DNA from: Bacteroidales bacterium
GTDB lineage: Bacteria; Bacteroidota; Bacteroidia; Bacteroidales; Bacteroidaceae
Direction: 5' to 3'
Length of the DNA: 22,520 nt
Assembly (NCBI GenBank): GCA_004554665.1
Contig: SFKY01000038.1
Location: forward strand, 1 to 22,520
Part shown: piece after piece, positions 14,251 through 22,498 of the stretch
How positions within the stretch are numbered: position 1 is the first letter of the stretch
Layout of the letters: every line of letters starts with the position of its first letter
Made by a program: the position numbers and the translations under genes
Notes under the pieces: model-generated
Seen by the model: the letters and a program-made list of their open reading frames with translations, nothing else
Databases searched by the model: none
Told to the model about the DNA's origin: nothing

Positions 14251-17200
14251 ATGTATAAATTTTCCGTCTTACTTATATGGTTGGTCTTTGCGTGCGGCAG
14301 TGCCGGCGCTGACAATCGGCCGACGCGAGGCATCGGGGTGTACCCCGGTAGGGTGTCGGAGTGTATGGCACCCACGTTTGTGTGCGATGACAGTTACCGC
14401 AACGTGGCCCTGTACCGCATGGTGCGCCACTCGTCGGCAGTGGATGCCAACCTGACGGGACAGATGGTCACCGATGGGTACATCTCGACCCAAGAGCCTT
14501 GCCGCCTCGCGGTATCGCTGCCCGATGGACAGCTTGGCCGGCGAGAACGGGAGAAGACGCTCGATGGCAATATGCACACACGAGTGATGGCGCAGGGTGA
14601 GGATACCTATCTGCAGTTTGACTGGTCGGGCATGGAGATGGAGGCCGACGCGATGCATCTGTTGGCCGAGGTGGTGTATGAGGCCGAAAAGGCTACCGGT
14701 GGTTATCGTATGGCGGTGATGGGCTCCAAAGACGGTCGCCGTTGGCAATTATTGGGCAGCGAAGAGGGCAGTGGATTGCCCGGTATGGCGACCCGACAGC
14801 AAACGAGCACGGATCCCAACAAGCACGAGGCGCGCATACGCATGGCCATGCGCAAGATCGATGCCACGATATGGTTTTCGCGCATGGCTTCTTGTGCCCA
14901 TCTGCGTATCGTCTTGCAGATGGCAGGTTGCAAAGTGTGGCGTATCAGCAAGACCGAGTTTTACAGGAAAGGACGACTGCAGGAGGCGATGCCGTCTGCC
15001 CACTTCTCCAGCGCTTGGATGAGCGACGGTGGCGGGCGGCAGTGGCTGAGTATAGACCTTGGCTGCGAGGCCGAAGCCGATGAGGTGCGGCTCCACTGGG
15101 TGCATCCTGCATGTGAAGGTCGTCTGCTGTATTCGGCAGACGGTTCGCGCTGGGCGCAGGCGGCTGAGTGGACAGGGCAGAAAGCCCAGCGGCAGCGGAT
15201 AAGGACACGGTTCAGAGGCCGATACGTCAAGTTGGTGATGGACAAGCCTGATGCCTCGGGCTGCTATGCGCTGAGCGAGATGGAGGTGATGGGGCGTGGC
15301 GGACTGTGTGCGGTTCCCCATGAGCGGGTAGGAATGAAAGATGGCAGGTATTACCTGAACGGAGGCGACTGGCAACTATGGCGCAAGGGGAGTGCCTATC
15401 CCGTGACGGCCACGGTGCCGGGTACGGTGCTGGCCAGTTATATGAACATCGGGGCGGTGCCCGACACCAACGTGGACGATAATATGCGGCAGGTGTCGGA
15501 ATCGTATTTCAACGCCGATTTCGTGTATCGCACCACCTTCGATGCGCCGCCATCGTTTGGCGACCGTCATGTATATCTGCACCTCGACGGTATCAACTGG
15601 AAAGCGACGGTGCGTGTCAACGGCACACGGGTAGGGCGTATGGAGGGTGCCTTTGTGCGGGGATGCTTCGAGGTTACAGGACTCCTGCGGCCGCAGGGCA
15701 ATGTGCTGGAGGTGGAAGTGGAGAAGAATGCGCATCCCGGTGCGGTGAAATGGAAGGATGCACAGAGCACTGATACCAACGGTGGTGTGCTCGGTGCTGA
15801 CAATCCCACCTTCCACGCTTCTATCGGATGGGACTGGATTACCTCTACACCGGGTCGCGAGGTGGGAATATGGGATGATGTGTATCTCTCGGCTTCGGAG
15901 GGTGTGCGGGTGCAAGACCCTCTGGTGGTGAGCAGGGTGCGGCCGTCTGACACCTTGGCCACGATGACTCCTGCCGTGCGTGTACACAACGACCTGCCGC
16001 GCCGTGTGTCGGCTACGCTCAGGGGATGGATAGGCGACATAACCTTTGCCAAGCCCGTGACGCTCGAGCCGCAGTCTGAGGTGGAGGTGACTTTCTCGCC
16101 CGATGAGTTTGCCCAACTGCGTGACCGGAAGATGCGCTTGTGGTGGCCGGTGGACTATGGCGAACCGTATCTCTACGAGGCAGGTTTTGTTGTCGAGGTG
16201 GATGGCTGTGTGTCTGACTCGTTGCACTATCAGGCGGGTATCCGGGAGATGGCGTATCGGGATCTCTCGACCCAGACCAAGTTGTATATCAATGGTAAGC
16301 GCGTGGTGCCACTTGGCGGAAACTGGGGCTTCTCGGAGAATCATCTGCGCTACCGGGCGCGTGAGTACGACGTTGCGGTGGGCTATCATAAGGATATGCA
16401 CCTGAATATGATACGCAATTGGGTGGGACAGACTGCTGACCGCGAGTTTTATGAGGCTTGCGACCGTCATGGCGTGATGGTTTGGCAAGATTTCTGGCTT
16501 GCCAACCCGTGGGATGGCCCCAATCCTGCCGACAGCGAGATGTTCCTCGCCAATGCGCGCGACTATCTGTTGCGTATTCGCAACCATCCCTCTTTGGCCA
16601 TCTATGTCGGCCGCAACGAGGGCTATCCTCCCGCAGCCCTTGACTCCTGCCTGGGCCGCTATGTGTCTACCCTACATCCCGGATTGGGTTACATTGGCAG
16701 TTCGGCAGACGAGGGTGTGTCGGGGCATGGACCTTACCGGGCGGTTGCGGTGGCCGACTATTTCTGCCAGCAGCCCCATAAGCTCCACTCGGAGCGGGGG
16801 ATGCCTTGTGTGCCTACCTACGAGAGCCTGTGCAGGATGCTTTCGCCTGAGCGCCTGTGGCCTATTGGTGAGGCTTGGGGACAACACGATTTTACCTTGC
16901 AAGGTGCCCAGCAAGGTAGCGGTTTCTGTCAGATGGTCTCCGATGTCTTCGGTGAGGCTCCTGACGCGCGCCGCTTCACGGAGTGGGCCCAGTGGATCAA
17001 TTACAACGGTTATCGTGCCATGTACGAGAGCGCCCAGCAAGACCGTCTTGGCCTCCTGATCTGGATGAGCCACTCCTGCTGGCCCTCAATGGTCTGGCAG
17101 ACTTACGATTACTACTTTGAGCCAACGGGTGCTTATTTTGGGGTGAAAAAGGCATGCGAACCGCTGCACGTGCAGTACAATGAACTTACCCGTAAGGTGC

Positions 17201-17742
17201 AGGTGGTGAATGTGTGCAAGGACAGGCGGCACGGACTGAAGGTGGTGGCGCAGGTGCTCGACCCTATGGGACGAGAGGTGGGTGCCTACACAGCACTGGC
17301 AGATGTGGACACCGACCGGACAGTGGACGTGATGGAGATTGGGCAGCCTGATGGCTTGGCGGTGTGGTTCCTGCGCTTGTCGCTCTATGAGGATGGGCAG
17401 TGTGTGTCGGACAATTGCTATGTGGAGAGCGACTCCTTGCCGAGCCTCCGGTCGCTGACACAGCAGCCTGCAGGACAGGTGTCGGTACAGCAGCAATTTT
17501 CCCACAATGATGGGCAATGGATGGGAACGGTGACGCTGCGAAACACGTCGAATAAGCCAGCCCTGCTGGTGCGCTTGAATCTGAAGGGTACCGACGGACT
17601 GCAAATCCTGCCCGTATGGTATTCGGACAACTATCTGATGCTGATGCCCGGCGATGAGAAAACTGTCTCGGTAAGTTGCAGAGACGAGGATGTGCGTGGG
17701 CAGCAGCCTCAAGTGGTGGTGTCGTGGTTAGGACAGCCATGA
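14251..17742 (+). CDS. Large secreted GH2 glycosidase with two discoidin-like domains
   Basis: The 1163-residue protein starts with an export signal (MYKFSVLLIWLVFAC). C15 might be lipidated, but Phe at -2 is atypical for a lipobox. Discoidin (F5/8 type C)-like domains lie at about 48-185 and 235-345. The GH2 core follows: sugar-binding domain (about 365-545), Ig-like domain (550-660), TIM barrel (674-940) and C-terminal Ig-like domains. Probable catalytic residues are E790 in VGRNEGYPP (acid/base) and E848 in HSERGMPC (nucleophile). The IWMSHSCWPSMVW and YFGVKKACEPLHVQYN segments resemble exo-beta-D-glucosaminidase/beta-mannosidase-type GH2 proteins, but activity cannot be fixed. The ATG at 14251 is preferred over a TTG at 14242 because it starts the signal peptide. 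It is monocistronic and convergent with GH3. Confidence 0.92.
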   Translation: MYKFSVLLIWLVFACGSAGADNRPTRGIGVYPGRVSECMAPTFVCDDSYRNVALYRMVRHSSAVDANLTGQMVTDGYISTQEPCRLAVSLPDGQLGRREREKTLDGNMHTRVMAQGEDTYLQFDWSGMEMEADAMHLLAEVVYEAEKATGGYRMAVMGSKDGRRWQLLGSEEGSGLPGMATRQQTSTDPNKHEARIRMAMRKIDATIWFSRMASCAHLRIVLQMAGCKVWRISKTEFYRKGRLQEAMPSAHFSSAWMSDGGGRQWLSIDLGCEAEADEVRLHWVHPACEGRLLYSADGSRWAQAAEWTGQKAQRQRIRTRFRGRYVKLVMDKPDASGCYALSEMEVMGRGGLCAVPHERVGMKDGRYYLNGGDWQLWRKGSAYPVTATVPGTVLASYMNIGAVPDTNVDDNMRQVSESYFNADFVYRTTFDAPPSFGDRHVYLHLDGINWKATVRVNGTRVGRMEGAFVRGCFEVTGLLRPQGNVLEVEVEKNAHPGAVKWKDAQSTDTNGGVLGADNPTFHASIGWDWITSTPGREVGIWDDVYLSASEGVRVQDPLVVSRVRPSDTLATMTPAVRVHNDLPRRVSATLRGWIGDITFAKPVTLEPQSEVEVTFSPDEFAQLRDRKMRLWWPVDYGEPYLYEAGFVVEVDGCVSDSLHYQAGIREMAYRDLSTQTKLYINGKRVVPLGGNWGFSENHLRYRAREYDVAVGYHKDMHLNMIRNWVGQTADREFYEACDRHGVMVWQDFWLANPWDGPNPADSEMFLANARDYLLRIRNHPSLAIYVGRNEGYPPAALDSCLGRYVSTLHPGLGYIGSSADEGVSGHGPYRAVAVADYFCQQPHKLHSERGMPCVPTYESLCRMLSPERLWPIGEAWGQHDFTLQGAQQGSGFCQMVSDVFGEAPDARRFTEWAQWINYNGYRAMYESAQQDRLGLLIWMSHSCWPSMVWQTYDYYFEPTGAYFGVKKACEPLHVQYNELTRKVQVVNVCKDRRHGLKVVAQVLDPMGREVGAYTALADVDTDRTVDVMEIGQPDGLAVWFLRLSLYEDGQCVSDNCYVESDSLPSLRSLTQQPAGQVSVQQQFSHNDGQWMGTVTLRNTSNKPALLVRLNLKGTDGLQILPVWYSDNYLMLMPGDEKTVSVSCRDEDVRGQQPQVVVSWLGQP

Positions 17743-17748
17743 CAACAA

Positions 17749-17782
17749 AAAGCACCTCGTGTCTCACGACAAGAAGTGCTTT
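17749..17782. terminator. Bidirectional terminator between GH2 and GH3
   Basis: AAAGCAC (17749-17755) pairs with GTGCTTT (17776-17782), and an inner TCGTG/CACGA pair surrounds TCT. On the plus strand the stem ends in a short T-rich run (TTTCTCT); on the minus strand it ends in TTTTTGTTGT, a better U-run. It starts 7 nt after the GH2 stop and about 30 nt beyond the GH3 stop, so it can serve both. Confidence 0.7.
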
Positions 17783-17812
17783 CTCTAAAAATAAAACCTA
17801 TTAAAAAAATGT

Positions 17813-20044
17813 CTATTGAAGATTAAACTTAACCGTATGCTTCAGATTGTCGGAGGCGTTGCCCACCAGTGCAACGAACTCGCCCTCTTCTGATATCCAC
17901 TGTTGCAGCTTGTCGTTGTAGAAACTCAGGGCTTCGTTGTCGATCGTGATAGACACGTCTCGACCCTCTCCCGGCTGCAGATAGACCTTCTTGAAACCTT
18001 TCAGTTCCTTGTAAGGGCGCTCCAGCGTGCTCTTGCTGTCGTGTATGTAGAGCTGTACCACCTCGGCTCCGGCACGTTGGCCGGTGTTCTCGACATGGAT
18101 GGTAAAGGTAATCTTGCCATCGCGTGTGAGGGTGGTCTTGTCTGCACGCAGGTTGGACATCTTGAACGTCGTGTAACTGAGTCCGTGTCCGAATGCGAAG
18201 AGCGGTGGTATCTTGGCATGGTCTACCCAGCGGTAGCCCACGTAGATGTCTTCTTTATATTCCTCGTCAATATTTTTCTTGTCAGCGCGCCATGTGCCGG
18301 GATAGGTGTCGAGGGCATGTGCCCCCACGTTTTCCAAGCGGCAGGGCATGGTAAAGGGCATCTTGCCCGATGGGTTGGCGTCGCCTGTCAACACTGCGGC
18401 CAGCGCATCGCCCGCCTTGGAGCCGAGGAACCATGCCTGTACGATGGCCGAGACGCGGTCCTTCCAAGGCATAGAGATGGCATTGCCGGAGATGTTGACC
18501 ACGATGACATTCTTGTTGGCCTTGGCCAATGCCTCTATCACGTCATCCTGATTGTAGGAGAGTGCGATTCCCTTGCGGTCGTAGCCCTCGTTGTCCTGGT
18601 GCTTGTCCTTGTTGAGGCCGCCGATGAAGATGACATAGTCGGCACCTTTGGCTTTTTCCACGGCCTCGGCCGTCAGTTCTTCCTGTGTACGATAGTCGCG
18701 CAAGTCCTGTCCGGTGCGCACACCGATATAGTAGCCGGTGGTGTCGCCCACATAGCCACGGGCGTAATCTATTTGGATATATTTTCCGAGCCGGGCTTTC
18801 AGTCCGTCGATGGGTATCACCTCTTTCTGCACCTTGAGCGACGATGATCCACCGCCCACAGTCATCATCTTGATGGCATTTTCGCCCACTACCAGGATGC
18901 GCTTGGCCTTTGCGGTGTTCAGCGGCAGTATGTTGCGCTTGTTTTGCAGCAACACGATACCCTCTTCGCCTATTTTCTGTGCCGTGGCGTAATGTTCCTC
19001 GTTGCACATGAAGCCTTGGGCGCGCTCTTTGCTCATGGTGGTGCGGTAGAAGAGGCGCAGCACGTTGCGGACCTTGTTGTCAAGTTCCTTGGTGGTGTAC
19101 TTGCCCGAAAGGATGCCCTCCTTGTAGGGGTCGGCCATATAATAGAGGTTGTAGGCATTGCTCCGGCTCTTGTCGAGTCCGTTGGTGTGCGTGCCAAACT
19201 CCATGTCGGGTCCGCGCTTCACCATCGCATCGGTGGTGGTGGTCACTCCCCAGTCGGTAATAGCCACGCCGTCATATCCCCACTGTCCTTTTAGGATATC
19301 GTGCAGCAGTTTCTGATTCACGCACAGGGGCTGGTTGTTGTACCAGTTGTAGGCACACATCATGCCCCAGACTTTTCCTTTCTGCACAGCGGCCTTGAAG
19401 GCAGGCAGGTAGATTTCGTGCAGCGCACGGTCGCTGACGATGACGTTTACCACCTTGCGGTTAGCCTCGTCGTTGTTGAGGGCAAAGTGCTTGGCACAGG
19501 CTGCTACGCCACAACTCTGCATGCCCTGTATGTAGGGTACCACCATCGTGGAGGCGAGATAGGGGTCTTCGCCGAGATACTCGAAGTTGCGGCCGCAGAG
19601 CGGTGTGCGGTAGATGTTCATGCCGGGACCCAGAATCATGTCCTTCTTGCGGTAACGGGCTTCCTCGCCGATACATCTTCCATATTCGCGTGCCAGTTCG
19701 GGATTCCATGAAGCCGCCAGGCAGGTCAGTGCCGGGAATGCCACGCAGGAGTCGTTGGTCTGTCCGGCTACGCGCCAACTGTCCCAAAGCACCTCGGGAC
19801 GGATGCCGTGCGGTCCATCGTCGCACCAGAAGTCGGGGATGCCAAGTCTGGGAACGCCAGCAGAGGAGAACTTGCTTTGGGCATGAATGACGCGAATCTT
19901 TTCATCGAGCGTCATGCGTGCCAGCGCATCTTCCACCCGTTCCTCCACGGTTTTGGTGTCGTCGAGGTAGACAGGCAGCTTCTTCTGTGCATGAGAGGTG
20001 ATGCCTGAAACAATCAGTAGGCATGCAATGAGGATGTGCTTCAT
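17813..20044 (-). CDS. Secreted GH3 beta-glycosidase
   Basis: The 743-residue protein has a signal peptide (1-19 or 20, ending SHAQ) and the three-domain GH3 plan. The N-terminal barrel has GRNFEYLGEDPYL (151-163), KHFALNN (185-191) and the nucleophile D264 in AITDWG. A second alpha/beta domain carries the likely acid/base E486 in NEGYDRKG (485-492). A C-terminal fibronectin III-like domain begins around 640. Most such enzymes are beta-glucosidases or beta-xylosidases that release non-reducing terminal sugars. The ATG at 20044 starts the signal peptide; the frame reaches 20113 through the promoter. It is divergent from fluC and convergent with GH2, and may finish oligosaccharides released by its neighbours. 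Confidence 0.95.
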   Translation of the reverse strand: MKHILIACLLIVSGITSHAQKKLPVYLDDTKTVEERVEDALARMTLDEKIRVIHAQSKFSSAGVPRLGIPDFWCDDGPHGIRPEVLWDSWRVAGQTNDSCVAFPALTCLAASWNPELAREYGRCIGEEARYRKKDMILGPGMNIYRTPLCGRNFEYLGEDPYLASTMVVPYIQGMQSCGVAACAKHFALNNDEANRKVVNVIVSDRALHEIYLPAFKAAVQKGKVWGMMCAYNWYNNQPLCVNQKLLHDILKGQWGYDGVAITDWGVTTTTDAMVKRGPDMEFGTHTNGLDKSRSNAYNLYYMADPYKEGILSGKYTTKELDNKVRNVLRLFYRTTMSKERAQGFMCNEEHYATAQKIGEEGIVLLQNKRNILPLNTAKAKRILVVGENAIKMMTVGGGSSSLKVQKEVIPIDGLKARLGKYIQIDYARGYVGDTTGYYIGVRTGQDLRDYRTQEELTAEAVEKAKGADYVIFIGGLNKDKHQDNEGYDRKGIALSYNQDDVIEALAKANKNVIVVNISGNAISMPWKDRVSAIVQAWFLGSKAGDALAAVLTGDANPSGKMPFTMPCRLENVGAHALDTYPGTWRADKKNIDEEYKEDIYVGYRWVDHAKIPPLFAFGHGLSYTTFKMSNLRADKTTLTRDGKITFTIHVENTGQRAGAEVVQLYIHDSKSTLERPYKELKGFKKVYLQPGEGRDVSITIDNEALSFYNDKLQQWISEEGEFVALVGNASDNLKHTVKFNLQ

Positions 20045-20070
20045 TCGTGTCTGGTATCTTGATTTGTTTG

Positions 20071-20101
20071 CAAATATAGGCTTTTTATCGCGAAAGGTCA
20101 A
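20071..20101 (-). promoter_or_regulatory. Promoter of the GH3 gene
   Basis: On the minus strand TTG (20099-20101), a 20-bp spacer and TATATTTG (20071-20078) match the Bacteroidetes promoter. The GH3 ATG lies 26 nt downstream. Confidence 0.75.
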
Positions 20102-20218
20102 GATAAAAAACAAAAAAATGTCGCCTGTGGTCTAAAAAATGCGCAAATAAAGAGAAAATGTTGCGCAAGCAGGACGGTTTTTCCTATCTTTTCACCTTAT
20201 AATATATATGAAAAGTGC

Positions 20219-20226
20219 TACCTTTG
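20219..20226 (+). promoter_or_regulatory. Near-leaderless fluC promoter element
   Basis: TACCTTTG at 20219-20226 fits TAnnTTTG and lies only 5 nt before the ATG at 20232, so transcription should start at or very near the start codon. It decides the start: an in-frame ATG at 20208 would be upstream of the transcript. No good TTTG is visible 20 bp upstream. Confidence 0.55.
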
Positions 20227-20231
20227 CAGCC

Positions 20232-20597
20232 ATGAAAGAATTGTTAATGGCCTGTATGGGCAGTTTTGTAGGTGGCGGCTTGCGTTATATGGTGGGAAAA
20301 TGCTTACCCGTCTGGGTGGATTCGGCGTTTCCTTGGGCCACTTTCGCGGTCAATGTGGTTGGGTGTTTCCTGATAGGATGGTTGTCTGGTTGGCTACCGT
20401 CCCATTCGCTCTCGCCAGCCATGCGTGTGATGCTTGTAACCGGTTTTTGTGGCGGCTTCACTACCTTCTCCACCTTTATGAACGACAATCTGGTGCTGGT
20501 GCGGGGTGGTGATATGTTGGCTGCGGCCTGCTATACGCTGGTGAGTCTGGCATTGGGCATGGTAGCCCTCGTGCTGGGCTACCATATAGGCAAGTGA
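20232..20597 (+). CDS. crcB: Fluoride channel FluC (CrcB)
   Basis: FluC proteins are small dual-topology membrane proteins that dimerise into a fluoride-selective channel exporting toxic fluoride. The 121-residue product has four hydrophobic segments and the family's landmarks: GSFVGGGLRY near the N-terminus, WATFAVNVVGCFLIG (TM2, with the conserved Asn) and TGFCGGFTTFSTF, containing the phenylalanines that line the pore and the sodium-binding turn. The start at 20232 follows the promoter, and MKELLMACMGSF is a typical beginning. There is no crcB-type fluoride riboswitch in the short upstream region. The gene is convergent with the S41 protease gene with a 10-nt gap. Confidence 0.93.
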   Translation: MKELLMACMGSFVGGGLRYMVGKCLPVWVDSAFPWATFAVNVVGCFLIGWLSGWLPSHSLSPAMRVMLVTGFCGGFTTFSTFMNDNLVLVRGGDMLAAACYTLVSLALGMVALVLGYHIGK

Positions 20598-20607
20598 TGG
20601 TTCCGCG

Positions 20608-22269
20608 TCAGGGCTTTGCCGGGCGCAGCAGACGGTGGTACCGCTCTGGATCAAGGATGATTTTTACCGCCTCTTTCATCTGTTTGTCGTAGCGGAGTGA
20701 GTTTTCTATGCTTCCCCGCTGGTAGTAATAGGCAGTCATGAGGTCGCTCTCAATGATTTGCCGGATGCTCTCCTTGTTGTAATCCAAATCTTTGGCCACG
20801 TTGTGGTTCAGTTTGTTTTTCAGCGCGTCAAATTCGGGTTTGGCATCATCATAATAGCCTTCGAATTTGGCAAGTTTCTCGAGCTCTTTCACATATTTCT
20901 CGCTTTCGCGGTCGTATGTGAATCCGCTGTCGATGACGCGCTTTTTGAATTCGTCATAGTCGGCATCAGACAGGGCAAATTCAGACGGCGCGGCCACGGT
21001 CGGGTGCTTGGCGATGTAGTCCACCTCGTAGTTGAGGAGCACCTCGTTGGAATCTCTGGCCGCAGCCAGATAGTAGGCGATGTTGGGCAGCGAGTCGGCG
21101 GCTACCTCCACGTCGGGCATGATACCTCCACCGTCTCTCACCTCACGCCCGTTGCGTGTATGGAAGACACGGGTGAGCGAGTCGGGCACATGCTCCATAT
21201 AGCCTCCGCGTGCGTGCTTATAGTTGATGGCCTGTATGCAGCGCCCACTGGGGATGTAATACTTGTTGGTGGTAAGCTTCAGCTGTCCGTTGTAGGGCAA
21301 GTCGAGCGATATCTGAGCCAGTCCCTTGCCGTAGGTGCGTGTGCCGAGAATCACGGCGCGGTCCAGGTCCTGCAGCGAACCGCTTGTAATCTCGCTCGAG
21401 CTGGCCGTGTTGCCGTTTACCAGCACCACGATGGGCATGACGGTGTCGATGGGTTCCACCGTGGTCTTGTAATCGTGGTTCACCCGTTTGATTTTACCCC
21501 GGTTAGAAGCAATGGTAATGCCCTTGGGGACAAACATGTTGACGATATTGACAGCCTCGAGCTCCGAGCCGCCGCCGTTTCCGCGCAGGTCGAGGACCAA
21601 TCCCTTGATGCCTTTGCGCTTCATCTCGATAAAGGCTCGCCTCACCTGCTTGGCACAGTCTTCGGTAAACTGCGACAGGTTGATATATCCTATCCCCTCG
21701 GGACGTATGCCGTAGTAGGGCACGGCCGGCATCTGTATGGCGCGCCTTGTAATCTTCAGCTTCATCACCTTCCCCGTGGTGGGTCGGCGTATCTTCAGTT
21801 CAAAGGTGGACCCTGCGTCTCCCCTGAGGTGGTCGCTCACGTAGGCGTTGTCCTTTCCCTCCATCGACTCGCCGTCTATACTCAGGATGATGTCGCCTTT
21901 CTTCAGTCCCACCTCAGCGGCAGGCATCCCCTCGTAAGGTTCCTCGATAACCGAGTTGCCGATTTGTGAGTTCCAGCGTATGATGGAGCCGATACCGGCG
22001 TACTTGCCGGTGATCATCGTCTTCAGTTCGCTCACCTTCTCTTCCGGATAGTAGACCGTATAGGGGTCAAGGCTGCGCAGCATGGCGTTGATGCTGTTGC
22101 CTATCACCTCCTTGGCATCGAGCGTGTCTACATACACCATGTCCAGATGCTTGTAGATGGCATTGAAAATATCCAGATTCTTGGCCACTTCGAGATTGTG
22201 GTCTTTCTCTTGGGCTGTCATGGGCAGGGTGCCTACGAACAGTAGCAGGGCTATTATCTTTTTTATCAT
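20608..22269 (-). CDS. S41 family C-terminal processing protease
   Basis: The 553-residue protein belongs to peptidase family S41 (CtpA/Prc-like), periplasmic serine proteases that trim protein C-termini. It has a signal peptide (1-19, ending PMTAQ), an N-terminal helical region with SLDPYTVYY (66-74), and a PDZ domain (about 90-175) with EGMPAAEVGLKKGD. The catalytic domain has GLVLDLRGNGGG (223-234), the serine motif NGNTASSSEI (285-294) and the Lys of TYGKG (K315). A helical C-terminal extension runs from about 420 to 553. The ATG at 22269 starts the signal peptide; a frame start at 22296 lies upstream of the promoter element. Confidence 0.93.
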   Translation of the reverse strand: MIKKIIALLLFVGTLPMTAQEKDHNLEVAKNLDIFNAIYKHLDMVYVDTLDAKEVIGNSINAMLRSLDPYTVYYPEEKVSELKTMITGKYAGIGSIIRWNSQIGNSVIEEPYEGMPAAEVGLKKGDIILSIDGESMEGKDNAYVSDHLRGDAGSTFELKIRRPTTGKVMKLKITRRAIQMPAVPYYGIRPEGIGYINLSQFTEDCAKQVRRAFIEMKRKGIKGLVLDLRGNGGGSELEAVNIVNMFVPKGITIASNRGKIKRVNHDYKTTVEPIDTVMPIVVLVNGNTASSSEITSGSLQDLDRAVILGTRTYGKGLAQISLDLPYNGQLKLTTNKYYIPSGRCIQAINYKHARGGYMEHVPDSLTRVFHTRNGREVRDGGGIMPDVEVAADSLPNIAYYLAAARDSNEVLLNYEVDYIAKHPTVAAPSEFALSDADYDEFKKRVIDSGFTYDRESEKYVKELEKLAKFEGYYDDAKPEFDALKNKLNHNVAKDLDYNKESIRQIIESDLMTAYYYQRGSIENSLRYDKQMKEAVKIILDPERYHRLLRPAKP

Positions 22270-22273
22270 GGTG

Positions 22274-22306
22274 CAAAAATACGAATATAAGCCCATAACA
22301 CCACAA
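22274..22306 (-). promoter_or_regulatory. Near-leaderless promoter of the S41 protease gene
   Basis: On the minus strand TATTTTTG (22274-22281) fits TAnnTTTG and lies 4 nt before the ATG at 22269. A TTG at 22304-22306 lies 22 bp upstream. The transcript should have almost no leader. Confidence 0.55.
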
Positions 22307-22362
22307 GAAAAAGGGAAAATTTATCCTTTTTTGTGTTGAAGATAAAAAAAAGTGGAAAAAAA

Positions 22363-22394
22363 TTTGGAGGATACAAGAAAAGTCCTTACCTTTG
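22363..22394 (+). promoter_or_regulatory. Promoter of tRNA-Asn
   Basis: TTTG (22363-22366), a 20-bp spacer and TACCTTTG (22387-22394) form a consensus Bacteroidetes promoter. The tRNA begins 30 nt downstream. Confidence 0.8.
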
Positions 22395-22424
22395 CAAACG
22401 CAAATCAGAAATGACGAGCATCTT

Positions 22425-22498
22425 GCTTCAATAGCTCAGTTGGTTAGAGCACCTGACTGTTAATCAGGGGGTCGTTGGTTCAAGCCCATCTTGAAGCG
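22425..22498 (+). tRNA. tRNA-Asn (anticodon GTT)
   Basis: The 74-nt gene folds as a cloverleaf. The acceptor stem is GCTTCAA (22425-22431) with TTGAAGC (22491-22497), and the discriminator base is G. The D stem is GCTC/GAGC, the anticodon stem CCTGA/TCAGG, and the loop CTGTTAA gives anticodon GTT. The T arm is GTTGG-TTCAAGC-CCATC, with a U-U mismatch at its second pair. CCA is not encoded. The last 22 bases of the window after it hold nothing recognisable. Confidence 0.95.

Noticed and set aside
15376..16587. A 403-codon minus-strand frame inside GH2
   Set aside because: It is rich in His, Arg and Ile in a pattern typical of antisense GC-rich DNA and lies inside the GH2 catalytic core gene.
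8734..20044. A complete polysaccharide utilisation locus
   Set aside because: There is no SusC-like receptor, SusD-like lipoprotein, hybrid two-component sensor, or sigma/anti-sigma pair anywhere in the window.
20114..20231. Possible fluoride riboswitch upstream of fluC
   Set aside because: No crcB-motif pseudoknot elements are visible, and the promoter is so close to the ATG that no leader RNA exists to carry one.
20758..21969. A 403-codon plus-strand frame opposite the S41 protease
   Set aside because: The minus strand encodes PDZ and S41 catalytic motifs over the same interval. The plus frame has none.
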